Shown: positions 1 through 6,780 of the stretch, in pieces | How the letters are laid out: each line of letters starts with the position of its first letter | Numbering within the stretch: position 1 is the first letter of the stretch | From: Planctomycetota bacterium | Lineage (GTDB): Bacteria; Planctomycetota; Phycisphaerae; WQYP01 | Direction: 5' to 3' | Assembly: GCA_021828935.1 (NCBI GenBank) | Contig: JAJZCU010000028.1 | Location: forward strand, 1-11,570 | DNA: 11,570 bases | Made by a program: the position numbers and the translations under genes | Notes under the pieces: generated by a model | Told to the model about the DNA's origin: nothing | The model's database searches: none | What the model saw: only the letters and a program-made list of their open reading frames with translations

Positions 1-609
1 AAAACGGTCTCGTGCAGATTTCCAAGCGGCGCCTGCGCGTACGCTGCGCGCGAGCTATTTAATGATACGGAAGATGAAACCGGTGCGGTCTGGTCATTCC
101 AAAGATTCGGAACCTCCCTCACGGAAATTCCCGACGGTCGCATCATAGAAATCGCAGGCGAACACGAGGATTCTTACGACCCGGATTTTTGCATCTACAA
201 CGACGTGATTGTTCATCATGGCCATGGCGCCTTTGACATGTATGGCTACCCGGAGGCCGTTTTTCCGCCAACCGATTTCCACACCGCCACGCTGATTGGG
301 CGCTTCATTTACCTCATCGGGAGCCTGGGCTACGCCGGCCGGCGAAAGTTCGGGGACACGCAGGTGTACCGGCTGGAAACTACGTCGCTGGCCATGGAAG
401 CTGTGGAAACATCAGGCGCCAAGCCCGGCTGGATTCATGGCCACAGAACCGACGTAATGGAAGACGGCTCATTGCGCATCAGCGGAGGGCGAATTTGTAT
501 GTTGGAAAATGATGCTGAAATAATGATAGACAATCGCGATAGCTACGTGTTGGATTTAGCCAAAATGATCTGGCGACGATCGGATTGCGCCCCGCCAACG
601 GAAAAGTGA
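1..609 (+). CDS. Kelch-like beta-propeller protein, C-terminal part (5' end outside window)
   Basis: Frame 1 is open from the first base to the TGA at 607-609, giving 202 visible residues. A GTG at 205 could be called as a start, but the upstream codons read sensibly (RFGTSLTEIPDGRIIEIAGEH from about residue 35), so the gene almost certainly begins before the window. The visible part has repeated beta-strand and turn patterns of a kelch-type propeller: a 'DGRIIEIAGEHEDSYDPDF' blade, an 'IGRFIYLIGSLGYAG' blade followed by 'TQVYRLET', and 'DGSLRISGGRI'. I recognise this as a conserved kelch-like family of unknown specific role. I see no catalytic residues, and whether a signal peptide exists cannot be judged without the N-terminus. 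It is transcribed toward the BREX operon and ends 73 bases from the brxL stop, so it is a neighbour rather than an operon member. A role in defence is not suggested by the sequence. Confidence 0.75.
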   Translation, partial: KTVSCRFPSGACAYAARELFNDTEDETGAVWSFQRFGTSLTEIPDGRIIEIAGEHEDSYDPDFCIYNDVIVHHGHGAFDMYGYPEAVFPPTDFHTATLIGRFIYLIGSLGYAGRRKFGDTQVYRLETTSLAMEAVETSGAKPGWIHGHRTDVMEDGSLRISGGRICMLENDAEIMIDNRDSYVLDLAKMIWRRSDCAPPTEK

Positions 610-652
610 CATCCCGCCCGGGGGCCTGGCTTTTCGTTTTAATTATAGTTTC

Positions 653-667
653 CGCGACTTGGTCGCG
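653..667. terminator. Small inverted repeat between convergent genes, possible weak terminator
   Basis: CGCGAC (653-658) and GTCGCG (662-667) form a perfect 6-bp stem with a TTG loop in the 73-base gap between the kelch-like gene and brxL. A T-rich patch (ttttcgtttt, 631-640) lies just after the kelch-like stop. Neither strand has a clean T-run directly after the stem. A bidirectional terminator is expected here by position, but the sequence support is weak. Confidence 0.25.
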
Positions 668-682
668 CTTTGCCGCCGACGC

Positions 683-2731
683 TTACTCACCCAACGCTTT
701 CAGCAAGGCATCCGCGGGATCCGCGTAAAATTCAATGCTTACCTTGGTCGCCATATCGTCAGATAAATTGAAAAGCTGTTTACGGGCGGAAATGGGCATC
801 AAGATGGCCGCGGCGCCTTTCTCGACCGCCAGTTCCGCGACGGCCACGGCATTGGCGAGCATCTCCACTGAGCCGCCCAAGTTCAAAGCTCCGATAATAA
901 TAAGGCCACCCCTTACACTGCGCTCCAGCAGCCCGCTGCAAAGGGCGATGAGCACGGCTAATCCCAAGCCCCCGCCCGCCTTGTCTACGTCCATCGACCG
1001 CAACTGCAACACGAATTCATGCGTCCGCGGATCGCGTTCGCCCACGAGTTCTTTGGAACGTGTGTACAGGTTCTGTTCTCCGTAGCGCACGCTTTCGCGG
1101 AAAGACTGTGTAGCTGCGGCGTTGAGTATCTTCACGCCACTGCCGGGACCAACCGCCGCCTCAAGCCGATAAAGAGCGGGCGACGAATCCTGCCCGCCGG
1201 GGCTAAGGGCCCAAACCTGCCCGGCCGGCAGCGGGTCGCTTTCAATGCGATCTTCACTGTGTAATTCGGGGGTGGCCACAAACTGCTCCACGCCATCCAC
1301 GCCCATAAAATAACTGAAATGGGTGTTGCGAAACTCTGTTTTCAGCACGCGCTTTTGCTGCTCCTTGACGCGGCGGCGGCATTCCATGGCGACACGGACT
1401 ATTTTTTCCAACTCGTCATCGGGCACCGGCGTGGACGGATCCGGGAACAACAGTTTTAATAACCCGCTGGTCGAGCGAGTCACGGCCTCAATGTCGCGGC
1501 CGCTCAAGGCCCCGCCCCAATTAACGCGACCCTGCAGCGTGGAAACGCGGCTGGTTTCGCGCAAACGAGTCCAACATTCTGAAAGAAAATCGCTGACCAG
1601 GCCAAAGTGGTTGGTCAGTTGGTCGTTGGGATTAAGCTTGGGAAACTCCCAGCCCGGCACGTAAGCGTGCAAGCGGTCCATAAATGCCGTGTCGCAGCGC
1701 ATTTCCGGCGGCAGCGGCGCCAGGAGGTGGCTGATGCGTTGCTGCTGTTCCACATCCACATCAAGATTGCCCACCATCACCAGGCTGCCCGACGCTCTGA
1801 TGCTTTCCCGACCGCGTGAAAACTCGCCGGAAGCCATGTACCCCTTCATGATGTTCACGCCGTCTTTTTGGTCGAATGAAATGCCGGCCACCTCGTCAAA
1901 ACACACCACATCATAATGGCACACCAAGCCGCGCTGCCCGCTGGCATTGTTAACAAACATTTTGGCAACGGTGGCCTTGCCGCCGGAAATTAAATGGGAA
2001 TACGGCGAAATCTGCTGGAACAGGTGGCTCTTTCCGGTGCCCCGCGGACCCAATTCCACCATGTTGTAATTGCGCTCCACAAATGGAATCATGCGCAGCA
2101 GAGTCACCAGCTTGGCTCGATCGGACAGTGCCGCCGGTTCCAGGCCAATGGACCGGATAAGAAAGTCACGCCACTGGCCCGCGCTAAAAGCGGCACGCGC
2201 CTTGGCCATCACTTCCAGCACGTTGGACTGTGAAAGCTGAATGGCCCGGAGGCTGCTGATGGCGAACGGGCGGCCGTTTTTCTCCTGGGCCTCGGCGGCG
2301 TCGTACGACAGCGTAACCTCGGCATAAAAACCATCGGTGAGCATGCGCTCGTGCTCATGCACCAGTTGGTCATCCACTCGCACATCCGCCAGTTGCAGGC
2401 TGGGCAGTTCAGCTATGAAACAATCATTGCGCGGGTCCAGACGCGCCTTTACGATGTCAATTAATTTCACCGACCCCTTCTCCCGGGCCCGGGCCTTGAA
2501 CAATTCCTCCTGCCCGCTGCGCACCGCCCGGTCCGTCAGTTGCCGTTCCACCACCTGCAAGCCTTCGGAAATCTCGGCCTCGTTCACGGTGGCGCAGTAG
2601 CGGCCCAGCAAAAATTCCACCACGTAAGTCGGAACCGGGTACTGCCGGCTGTAGCGGCGCACCAGGTCTTTTCTCACCAGATACCCGTCAAAGGCCGACG
2701 CGGCCAGTTTGTCCAATGCGTCAAGTTCCAT
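683..2731 (-). CDS. brxL: BREX protein BrxL, AAA+ ATPase with Lon-like C-terminal domain
   Basis: A 682-residue protein of the usual BrxL length. The N-terminal part (about 1-200) contains the family-typical 'VRKDLVRRY' and 'EFLLGRYCAT' stretches. The AAA+ core follows, with Walker A GPRGTGKS at 228-235, Walker B VVCFDE at 275-280, a sensor-1-like VMVGN at 318-322 and a conserved 'MDRLHAYVPGWE' block at 351-362. The C-terminal 530-680 region resembles the Lon protease fold (GALNLGG at 614-620, then a helix and AAAILMP). BrxL is known as a DNA-binding AAA+ motor needed for phage exclusion in type 1 BREX. The Lon catalytic serine and lysine are not seen: the PSAG position reads GGGLG and the GG(I/L)K position reads GGSV. 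The ATG at 2731 lies 3 bases past the pglZ stop and has a GAGGA site 7 bases upstream. It is the last gene of the operon. The family assignment is secure. Confidence 0.95.
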   Translation of the reverse strand: MELDALDKLAASAFDGYLVRKDLVRRYSRQYPVPTYVVEFLLGRYCATVNEAEISEGLQVVERQLTDRAVRSGQEELFKARAREKGSVKLIDIVKARLDPRNDCFIAELPSLQLADVRVDDQLVHEHERMLTDGFYAEVTLSYDAAEAQEKNGRPFAISSLRAIQLSQSNVLEVMAKARAAFSAGQWRDFLIRSIGLEPAALSDRAKLVTLLRMIPFVERNYNMVELGPRGTGKSHLFQQISPYSHLISGGKATVAKMFVNNASGQRGLVCHYDVVCFDEVAGISFDQKDGVNIMKGYMASGEFSRGRESIRASGSLVMVGNLDVDVEQQQRISHLLAPLPPEMRCDTAFMDRLHAYVPGWEFPKLNPNDQLTNHFGLVSDFLSECWTRLRETSRVSTLQGRVNWGGALSGRDIEAVTRSTSGLLKLLFPDPSTPVPDDELEKIVRVAMECRRRVKEQQKRVLKTEFRNTHFSYFMGVDGVEQFVATPELHSEDRIESDPLPAGQVWALSPGGQDSSPALYRLEAAVGPGSGVKILNAAATQSFRESVRYGEQNLYTRSKELVGERDPRTHEFVLQLRSMDVDKAGGGLGLAVLIALCSGLLERSVRGGLIIIGALNLGGSVEMLANAVAVAELAVEKGAAAILMPISARKQLFNLSDDMATKVSIEFYADPADALLKALGE

Positions 2732-2734
2732 AGT

Positions 2735-5068
2735 TTATTCCTCACCGCCAACAATCGTAGCGTTTTTGGCCAATACGCGGCCGGTATTATCAAAGAGCAC
2801 CACGGTTGCGGACGCGCCAATTAAAGAATCATCTTCAACCAAAAGCGCGGCGTTGCCCCGGCCATCCAATGACCTGGGCGCCGCGATGCTGGTTGCGCCA
2901 TCGGCGGGTTTGGTGCGAATATCGGCCATCGCCTGAACCCCGGCCGGCTCAACAGCTACGCGGCAACGCAGACCGTGCCACTGCACCGCGGTGATGGCCG
3001 GGGCAACCTGCGGGGCTGCGATGTCAGAACTTATGATTAAATCTGGGACCACACACTCTTGCAGGCTCAGCCCCCCGTGGGCATAGGCGTTGCCGCTGCC
3101 AAAACAGGAAATTCCTGCGCCGAATGCGAATGTCTCCGCCGCGTTCCAATACCAGCCGGCGGTTGGTACGGCCACACGGGCGCCGTCGTTGATCAAAGCA
3201 ACGCGCGCCCAGCGGATAGGCGTTAAGTACTTGGGCACTTGCATGTTTGGCAGGGCGCCAGGCGCCAGCAGCCAGCCATGATCGGTCACCACGCGCACCT
3301 GCCGCCAGCCTGCGGCCAACAGCCGGGCAATTCGCTCTATTAAGCTATCCAACTGATCATTTACCTGCTGGGCCATTTTAACCTGCAGCTTGTGGCCCAG
3401 CGTGTCGAATTCGCCAAATTCGGTCCAGCCCCGGGCGTTGATGTCGTGCGGCCGTCCGAGGTCGGTTGCGGGGATGCATTGATAACCCGCGGTTGTCATA
3501 AGCTTGCCGACGCGCTCCGAAGTTGCCGACTGCCCGGTGGCGGCAATATCCGGCGCGAAATTTCCACCCAGTTGATGGCCGGCGAATTGCCCCGCTATGG
3601 GAGACACGGCGGGCTTGGCCGTGCCTGTAACCGTGGGAACCGCGGCCCACCGCCGACCGCGGACCACGCGCAATTTGCGGCCTTGGGCCAAGTCGCATAA
3701 GCGCTGGCCCAGGTCGAAACGCAAACCGTCAACGAACAAAATACATGTGCCCGGCTGGACCTCGACTATCGGGGTAGGGCCTTCCCCGTGCGTTTCCGCC
3801 GACGGTAACGGGTTTATCTTAACAAGGCTCTGGAAATGCTCCGCCGCGTGTTCCAGCCACGGCAAATACATGGCCCGCGCGGCAACTGAAACGGCATTCA
3901 AATCGTCAGCGGCTTTTGCTTCCGCCAAGGCACGCAACAGCGCATCATCCGCCAGGTAGCCGCCGTCGGCGTACAGCGCAGCCATGGCGGCGGGCGAATC
4001 ACCGCCAAGCTGCACGGCCGTGTGCGTGGCCAGCGCCGCCAAATGCTGCAGTGCTCTTACCAATGAACTTTGGCCCAGCTTGGCCCACACCCAGTGCCGG
4101 CGTTGGGCGTGTTCTTTTTCCAGTTGTGCAACGCTGGTGCGAGCCGACGCCGCGTCTTGCCGGTCGCACGCCTCCAGCCGCTTGCGCAGCGAATCCTCCA
4201 TCTCTTCATTTTCATCGGGCCATGTTTCCTTAACAAACATGCGCCCCCTGGGCTTTGCCCGGCGCAGCAGGCCCGGCAGATTTGGATACAGCCCCGGCGC
4301 CTCCACAAACCGCTGCCACACGCCAAACCACTCCACTTCGCGCATGCCCAGCCGCTCGGCGGCCACCAACTCCCCGTCCGCTGCGGGATCAAACTGATAC
4401 CCCGACTTGCATTGCGCGCAGAACGCGGCCCACCGTTGTTCGTCCCATTTTTCGCGCAGGGCATGCGGGGCATTCATCCAGTCCAGCAGATTCCGCGGCA
4501 TGTCTTCCACCATAAGGTGGTCGAAATCCTCGGCCTCCAGCCGCTTGCCGCTCAGTCGCGCCAACGGAGTCAGTGCCAGTTCACTCAATGCGCCCAGCAT
4601 GGCGCGCCGCGTCTGTTGATCGGTGGCCACGTCCAATTCAAGGCCCCCGTCCGCCGAAGTTAAAAAAGCCTCGACGGTCCAGTCCTTGCCGTTGCCCTGG
4701 CGCCACACCGTGCCGCGGTACTGCAATTCAACCAGTGGCAGCAGGGGTTCCGGGCATTCCGTGACCGCGCGCAGCGTTTGCCAGGCGATATTTGGCAAGT
4801 AAAAAATAGGAACAACACCCGGCGCAAGAGGCGTTTCGGACAGTGCCCTTTCCAGCACGCAGCGCAGCCAGATGGCGGGGCCTTGCCGCTGGTCCGGCGC
4901 GTAGTCGCCAAGCGACAGCAATTGTGGCATGACCGCACGAAGGCGCGGAATCAGCGGCTGCCATTGGGCGTCGGCGTCTGGCCACAGAATGGCGGCGGGC
5001 GGCGCCTCGCCGGGGGCGTGGCGGGTGCAGGCGGCCAGGGATTTTTGAATTGCATCAAGAAGCGTCAT
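2735..5068 (-). CDS. pglZ: BREX alkaline-phosphatase-fold protein PglZ (probably type B)
   Basis: A PglZ-domain protein of 777 residues from the ATG at 5068. An in-frame TTG at 5074 would add two residues but has no better ribosome site. The first 430 residues form a largely helical part with charged segments (around 285-330) and no recognised enzyme motif. The alkaline-phosphatase-like PglZ domain follows: LFVDGLRFD at 444-452 (metal-ligand aspartates), PTVTGTAKPA at 478-487 (the threonine-rich stretch where the nucleophile is expected), VVTDHGWLL at 593-601 (DHG metal site) and YAHGGLSLQECVVP at 662-675 (HGG metal site). All expected metal-ligand motifs are present, so it looks active. A C-terminal beta-rich tail of about 100 residues follows. 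PglZ is essential for BREX methylation and exclusion and interacts with PglX. The DGLRFDLG form suggests the type B PglZ of type 1 BREX, from memory of the family. It lies 17 bases after the DUF4276-type gene and is followed closely by brxL. Confidence 0.93.
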   Translation of the reverse strand: MTLLDAIQKSLAACTRHAPGEAPPAAILWPDADAQWQPLIPRLRAVMPQLLSLGDYAPDQRQGPAIWLRCVLERALSETPLAPGVVPIFYLPNIAWQTLRAVTECPEPLLPLVELQYRGTVWRQGNGKDWTVEAFLTSADGGLELDVATDQQTRRAMLGALSELALTPLARLSGKRLEAEDFDHLMVEDMPRNLLDWMNAPHALREKWDEQRWAAFCAQCKSGYQFDPAADGELVAAERLGMREVEWFGVWQRFVEAPGLYPNLPGLLRRAKPRGRMFVKETWPDENEEMEDSLRKRLEACDRQDAASARTSVAQLEKEHAQRRHWVWAKLGQSSLVRALQHLAALATHTAVQLGGDSPAAMAALYADGGYLADDALLRALAEAKAADDLNAVSVAARAMYLPWLEHAAEHFQSLVKINPLPSAETHGEGPTPIVEVQPGTCILFVDGLRFDLGQRLCDLAQGRKLRVVRGRRWAAVPTVTGTAKPAVSPIAGQFAGHQLGGNFAPDIAATGQSATSERVGKLMTTAGYQCIPATDLGRPHDINARGWTEFGEFDTLGHKLQVKMAQQVNDQLDSLIERIARLLAAGWRQVRVVTDHGWLLAPGALPNMQVPKYLTPIRWARVALINDGARVAVPTAGWYWNAAETFAFGAGISCFGSGNAYAHGGLSLQECVVPDLIISSDIAAPQVAPAITAVQWHGLRCRVAVEPAGVQAMADIRTKPADGATSIAAPRSLDGRGNAALLVEDDSLIGASATVVLFDNTGRVLAKNATIVGGEE
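2739..2743 (-). promoter_or_regulatory. Ribosome binding site of brxL inside the 3' end of pglZ
   Basis: The minus strand reads GAGGA, then 7 bases, then the brxL ATG. The site lies in the last codons of pglZ, just before its TAA at 2735-2737, so a ribosome finishing pglZ sits on the brxL start. This supports translational coupling and fixes the brxL start. Confidence 0.7.
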
Positions 5069-5085
5069 CGGCAACTTTCATAAGG

Positions 5086-5637
5086 TTAACTGCCTGGGTC
5101 CAGCCGCGCGCGATATTCCAAGCATGCTTCCACCAAAGATGGCGGCGCCGGTTCCCGGATCTCCCGTCGCTGGCACATGGCCCATAGACTCTCCACATGC
5201 CGCTGGCATTCACGCTGGTTTTCCAGACGCGGATAGGTATCGAGTTCATTCACTGCGTTACCTTCAAGGTATGCCAGCCACGTCTCAATATTTCGGGCGG
5301 GCACAAATATCGCCACACGCTCCTCCGGCTGGCGCGGCGGCAGCCCGGCATCAACGCAAACCTTTTTAAGGTGTTCTACTCGCGCGGCGGCGTCGTGGCC
5401 ATCGGCGTCAATTATCACGATTAGTGCCTGTCCAACCCGATGCTGCCGATCCCGGTAAAACGCCATTTCTTCAACAAACTTTTCCCGAACAAATTGCTCA
5501 CCGGATCCCCGTCCCTTCGGCGCGATTCTCACGCGCTGCACTCTGGCCCCCATACCGGCCAGCGCCAAGAATCGCCGCGCGAAAGCCTCGTGCTGCCGGT
5601 CTTCGCATAAAATAACAACCTGTACAGTGCGGCTCAT
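5086..5637 (-). CDS. DUF4276-type protein with Toprim-like acidic motifs
   Basis: A small protein of 183 residues from the ATG at 5637, whose ATGA overlaps the stop of the upstream ATPase. A TTG at 5646 is also in frame but the overlapping ATG is the better start. Motifs match a Toprim-like nuclease core: an N-terminal strand ending in ILCEDRQHEAF (Glu12), a second strand IVIIDADGHD (Asp77 and Asp79), and a later PARNIETWL (114-121) typical of DUF4276. Toprim-like domains bind a metal and cut or join nucleic acids; whether this one is an active nuclease is inference. Paired with an ABC-type ATPase it resembles in layout the PARIS (AriA/AriB), OLD (Gabija GajA-like) and RloA/RloB pairs. Such pairs occur as passengers in BREX loci. 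It could also be a regulatory accessory of the BREX proteins. The family call is good, the function open. Confidence 0.75.
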   Translation of the reverse strand: MSRTVQVVILCEDRQHEAFARRFLALAGMGARVQRVRIAPKGRGSGEQFVREKFVEEMAFYRDRQHRVGQALIVIIDADGHDAAARVEHLKKVCVDAGLPPRQPEERVAIFVPARNIETWLAYLEGNAVNELDTYPRLENQRECQRHVESLWAMCQRREIREPAPPSLVEACLEYRARLDPGS

Positions 5638-6743
5638 TGGTCCCAACCCCGCGCAATTGTCTCGGAGAGCGCCATGCCGCCATTTACCGCCAATTCACTG
5701 CCCGACCGCACAGTGGTCGCTCCCGAAGTTTCACGCTTCAAGACTATTCCGCAGTCACCGCCGAGGTAGTTGATCAGTTCCGGGTGGTGTGAGCACAATA
5801 TTGCCTGCGGCACGGTAGACCCACACGCATCGGCGAGTTCGATGAGCCATGGCTGTATTTCCGGCAGCGCCAGGTAATTTTCGGGCTCATCAAGCAGTAA
5901 TGTATACCCGTTTCCGGCCGTTAGGCGAACCAGCGAGTACAAGGCAATCAGTGCGCGCTGACCGTCGGAGATTTCGTCCAGGCGTAGTTCGTAACGCTCA
6001 TCGAATTGGTCAAACATGACCATGAGGGCCCGCGTGTCCAGGCCCACTTTTTCCATCCGAATACTGCGAAATCCAACGATCACTTCCTTTAATGCGCTAA
6101 AGAATTCGGGCGCCAGTTCCTGGCGCTCCAGCAGAATATGCCGATACCACGCGGCAAAATTGCCGGCATCCCGGTCCAGCACGGGATCTTCGGTGGAAGA
6201 TTCAGGCTTGAAATTGGCGGGATAAAGTCCGCACACAACAATCTTGCGCACGAAATCCAGGAACCGCGTAAGCTTCGCGTTGTCCTTTCCCGGCGGTATC
6301 CGCGCCAGCGCCGACTCCGCCTGGTCCGCGCCAAAAACAGGGCCCGGCGTGTGATCGTCCCTGTACAAATGTACGCTGCCATGCTCGAACAGGAACAGGG
6401 GTTTTCCGTTTTGTTGCAGCGACTCCAACGCAATGCGCGCTCTGCGGGTCGGCCGCTCGTGCTGGACCTCCAGCCGATAGCGGAACTCCTCCTGGCCTGC
6501 CGCCACGTCAAACTCAAAGACCTGCTTGTCGCGCATCAGCCACCGGGTCAGGCTCGGCGCTGGAAAGATGGCTTTGTCGGTGATCTTCGCGACGCCCGCC
6601 AGCAGTTGACGCAGCGCGAATATCACGTCCAGCACTGAAGTCTTGCCCGCGCCGTTCGGGCCAAGCAGCAACGTGAGTTTCTGCAGCGGCAGCTCGAAAT
6701 TTACGAGGCATCTGTAGTTGTCAATGTACAATCGTTTGATCAT
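5634..6743 (-). CDS. ABC-type AAA family ATPase (AAA_15/AAA_21-like)
   Basis: A 369-residue SMC/ABC-type ATPase. It starts with the typical 'IKRLYIDNYRCL' strand. Walker A is GPNGAGKTS at 28-36, the ABC signature region is LDEISDGQRAL at 255-265, Walker B is TLLLDEPEN at 281-289, and the H-loop is CSHHPEL at 317-323. All catalytic elements are present. The roughly 220-residue insert between Walker A and the signature is shorter than in SMC or RecN proteins and shows no long coiled coil, so this is a compact OLD/AriA-like ATPase. It has no Toprim domain of its own; that role would fall to the small protein encoded directly after it with an ATGA overlap. An AAAGGA site sits 8 bases before the ATG at 6743. 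It begins 37 bases after pglX. It likely acts with the next gene as a sensor and effector pair nested in the BREX operon. That is inferred from the architecture. Confidence 0.85.
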   Translation of the reverse strand: MIKRLYIDNYRCLVNFELPLQKLTLLLGPNGAGKTSVLDVIFALRQLLAGVAKITDKAIFPAPSLTRWLMRDKQVFEFDVAAGQEEFRYRLEVQHERPTRRARIALESLQQNGKPLFLFEHGSVHLYRDDHTPGPVFGADQAESALARIPPGKDNAKLTRFLDFVRKIVVCGLYPANFKPESSTEDPVLDRDAGNFAAWYRHILLERQELAPEFFSALKEVIVGFRSIRMEKVGLDTRALMVMFDQFDERYELRLDEISDGQRALIALYSLVRLTAGNGYTLLLDEPENYLALPEIQPWLIELADACGSTVPQAILCSHHPELINYLGGDCGIVLKRETSGATTVRSGSELAVNGGMALSETIARGWDQ

Positions 6744-6751
6744 GGGAGTGG

Positions 6752-6757
6752 TCCTTT
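6752..6757 (-). promoter_or_regulatory. Ribosome binding site of the AAA ATPase gene
   Basis: The minus strand reads AAAGGA, then 8 bases, then the ATG at 6743. This fixes the start and places an independent initiation site in the 37-base pglX-ATPase gap. Confidence 0.6.
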
Positions 6758-6780
6758 GTTATTAGTTTGCGAGCTAAGAA

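Noticed and set aside
302..310. GCGCTTCAT in the kelch-like gene as another copy of the array box
   Set aside because: Only 9 bases match, it lies in a conserved coding segment, and there is no surrounding similarity to the array.
5634..5646. TTG at 5646 as start of the DUF4276-type gene
   Set aside because: The ATG at 5637 overlaps the ATPase stop as ATGA, the usual coupled arrangement, and nothing before it matches the family.
5086..6743. Calling the pair PARIS (ariA/ariB) outright
   Set aside because: The ATPase is of the right general kind, but the small partner looks like DUF4276 rather than DUF4435, so only an architectural resemblance can be claimed.
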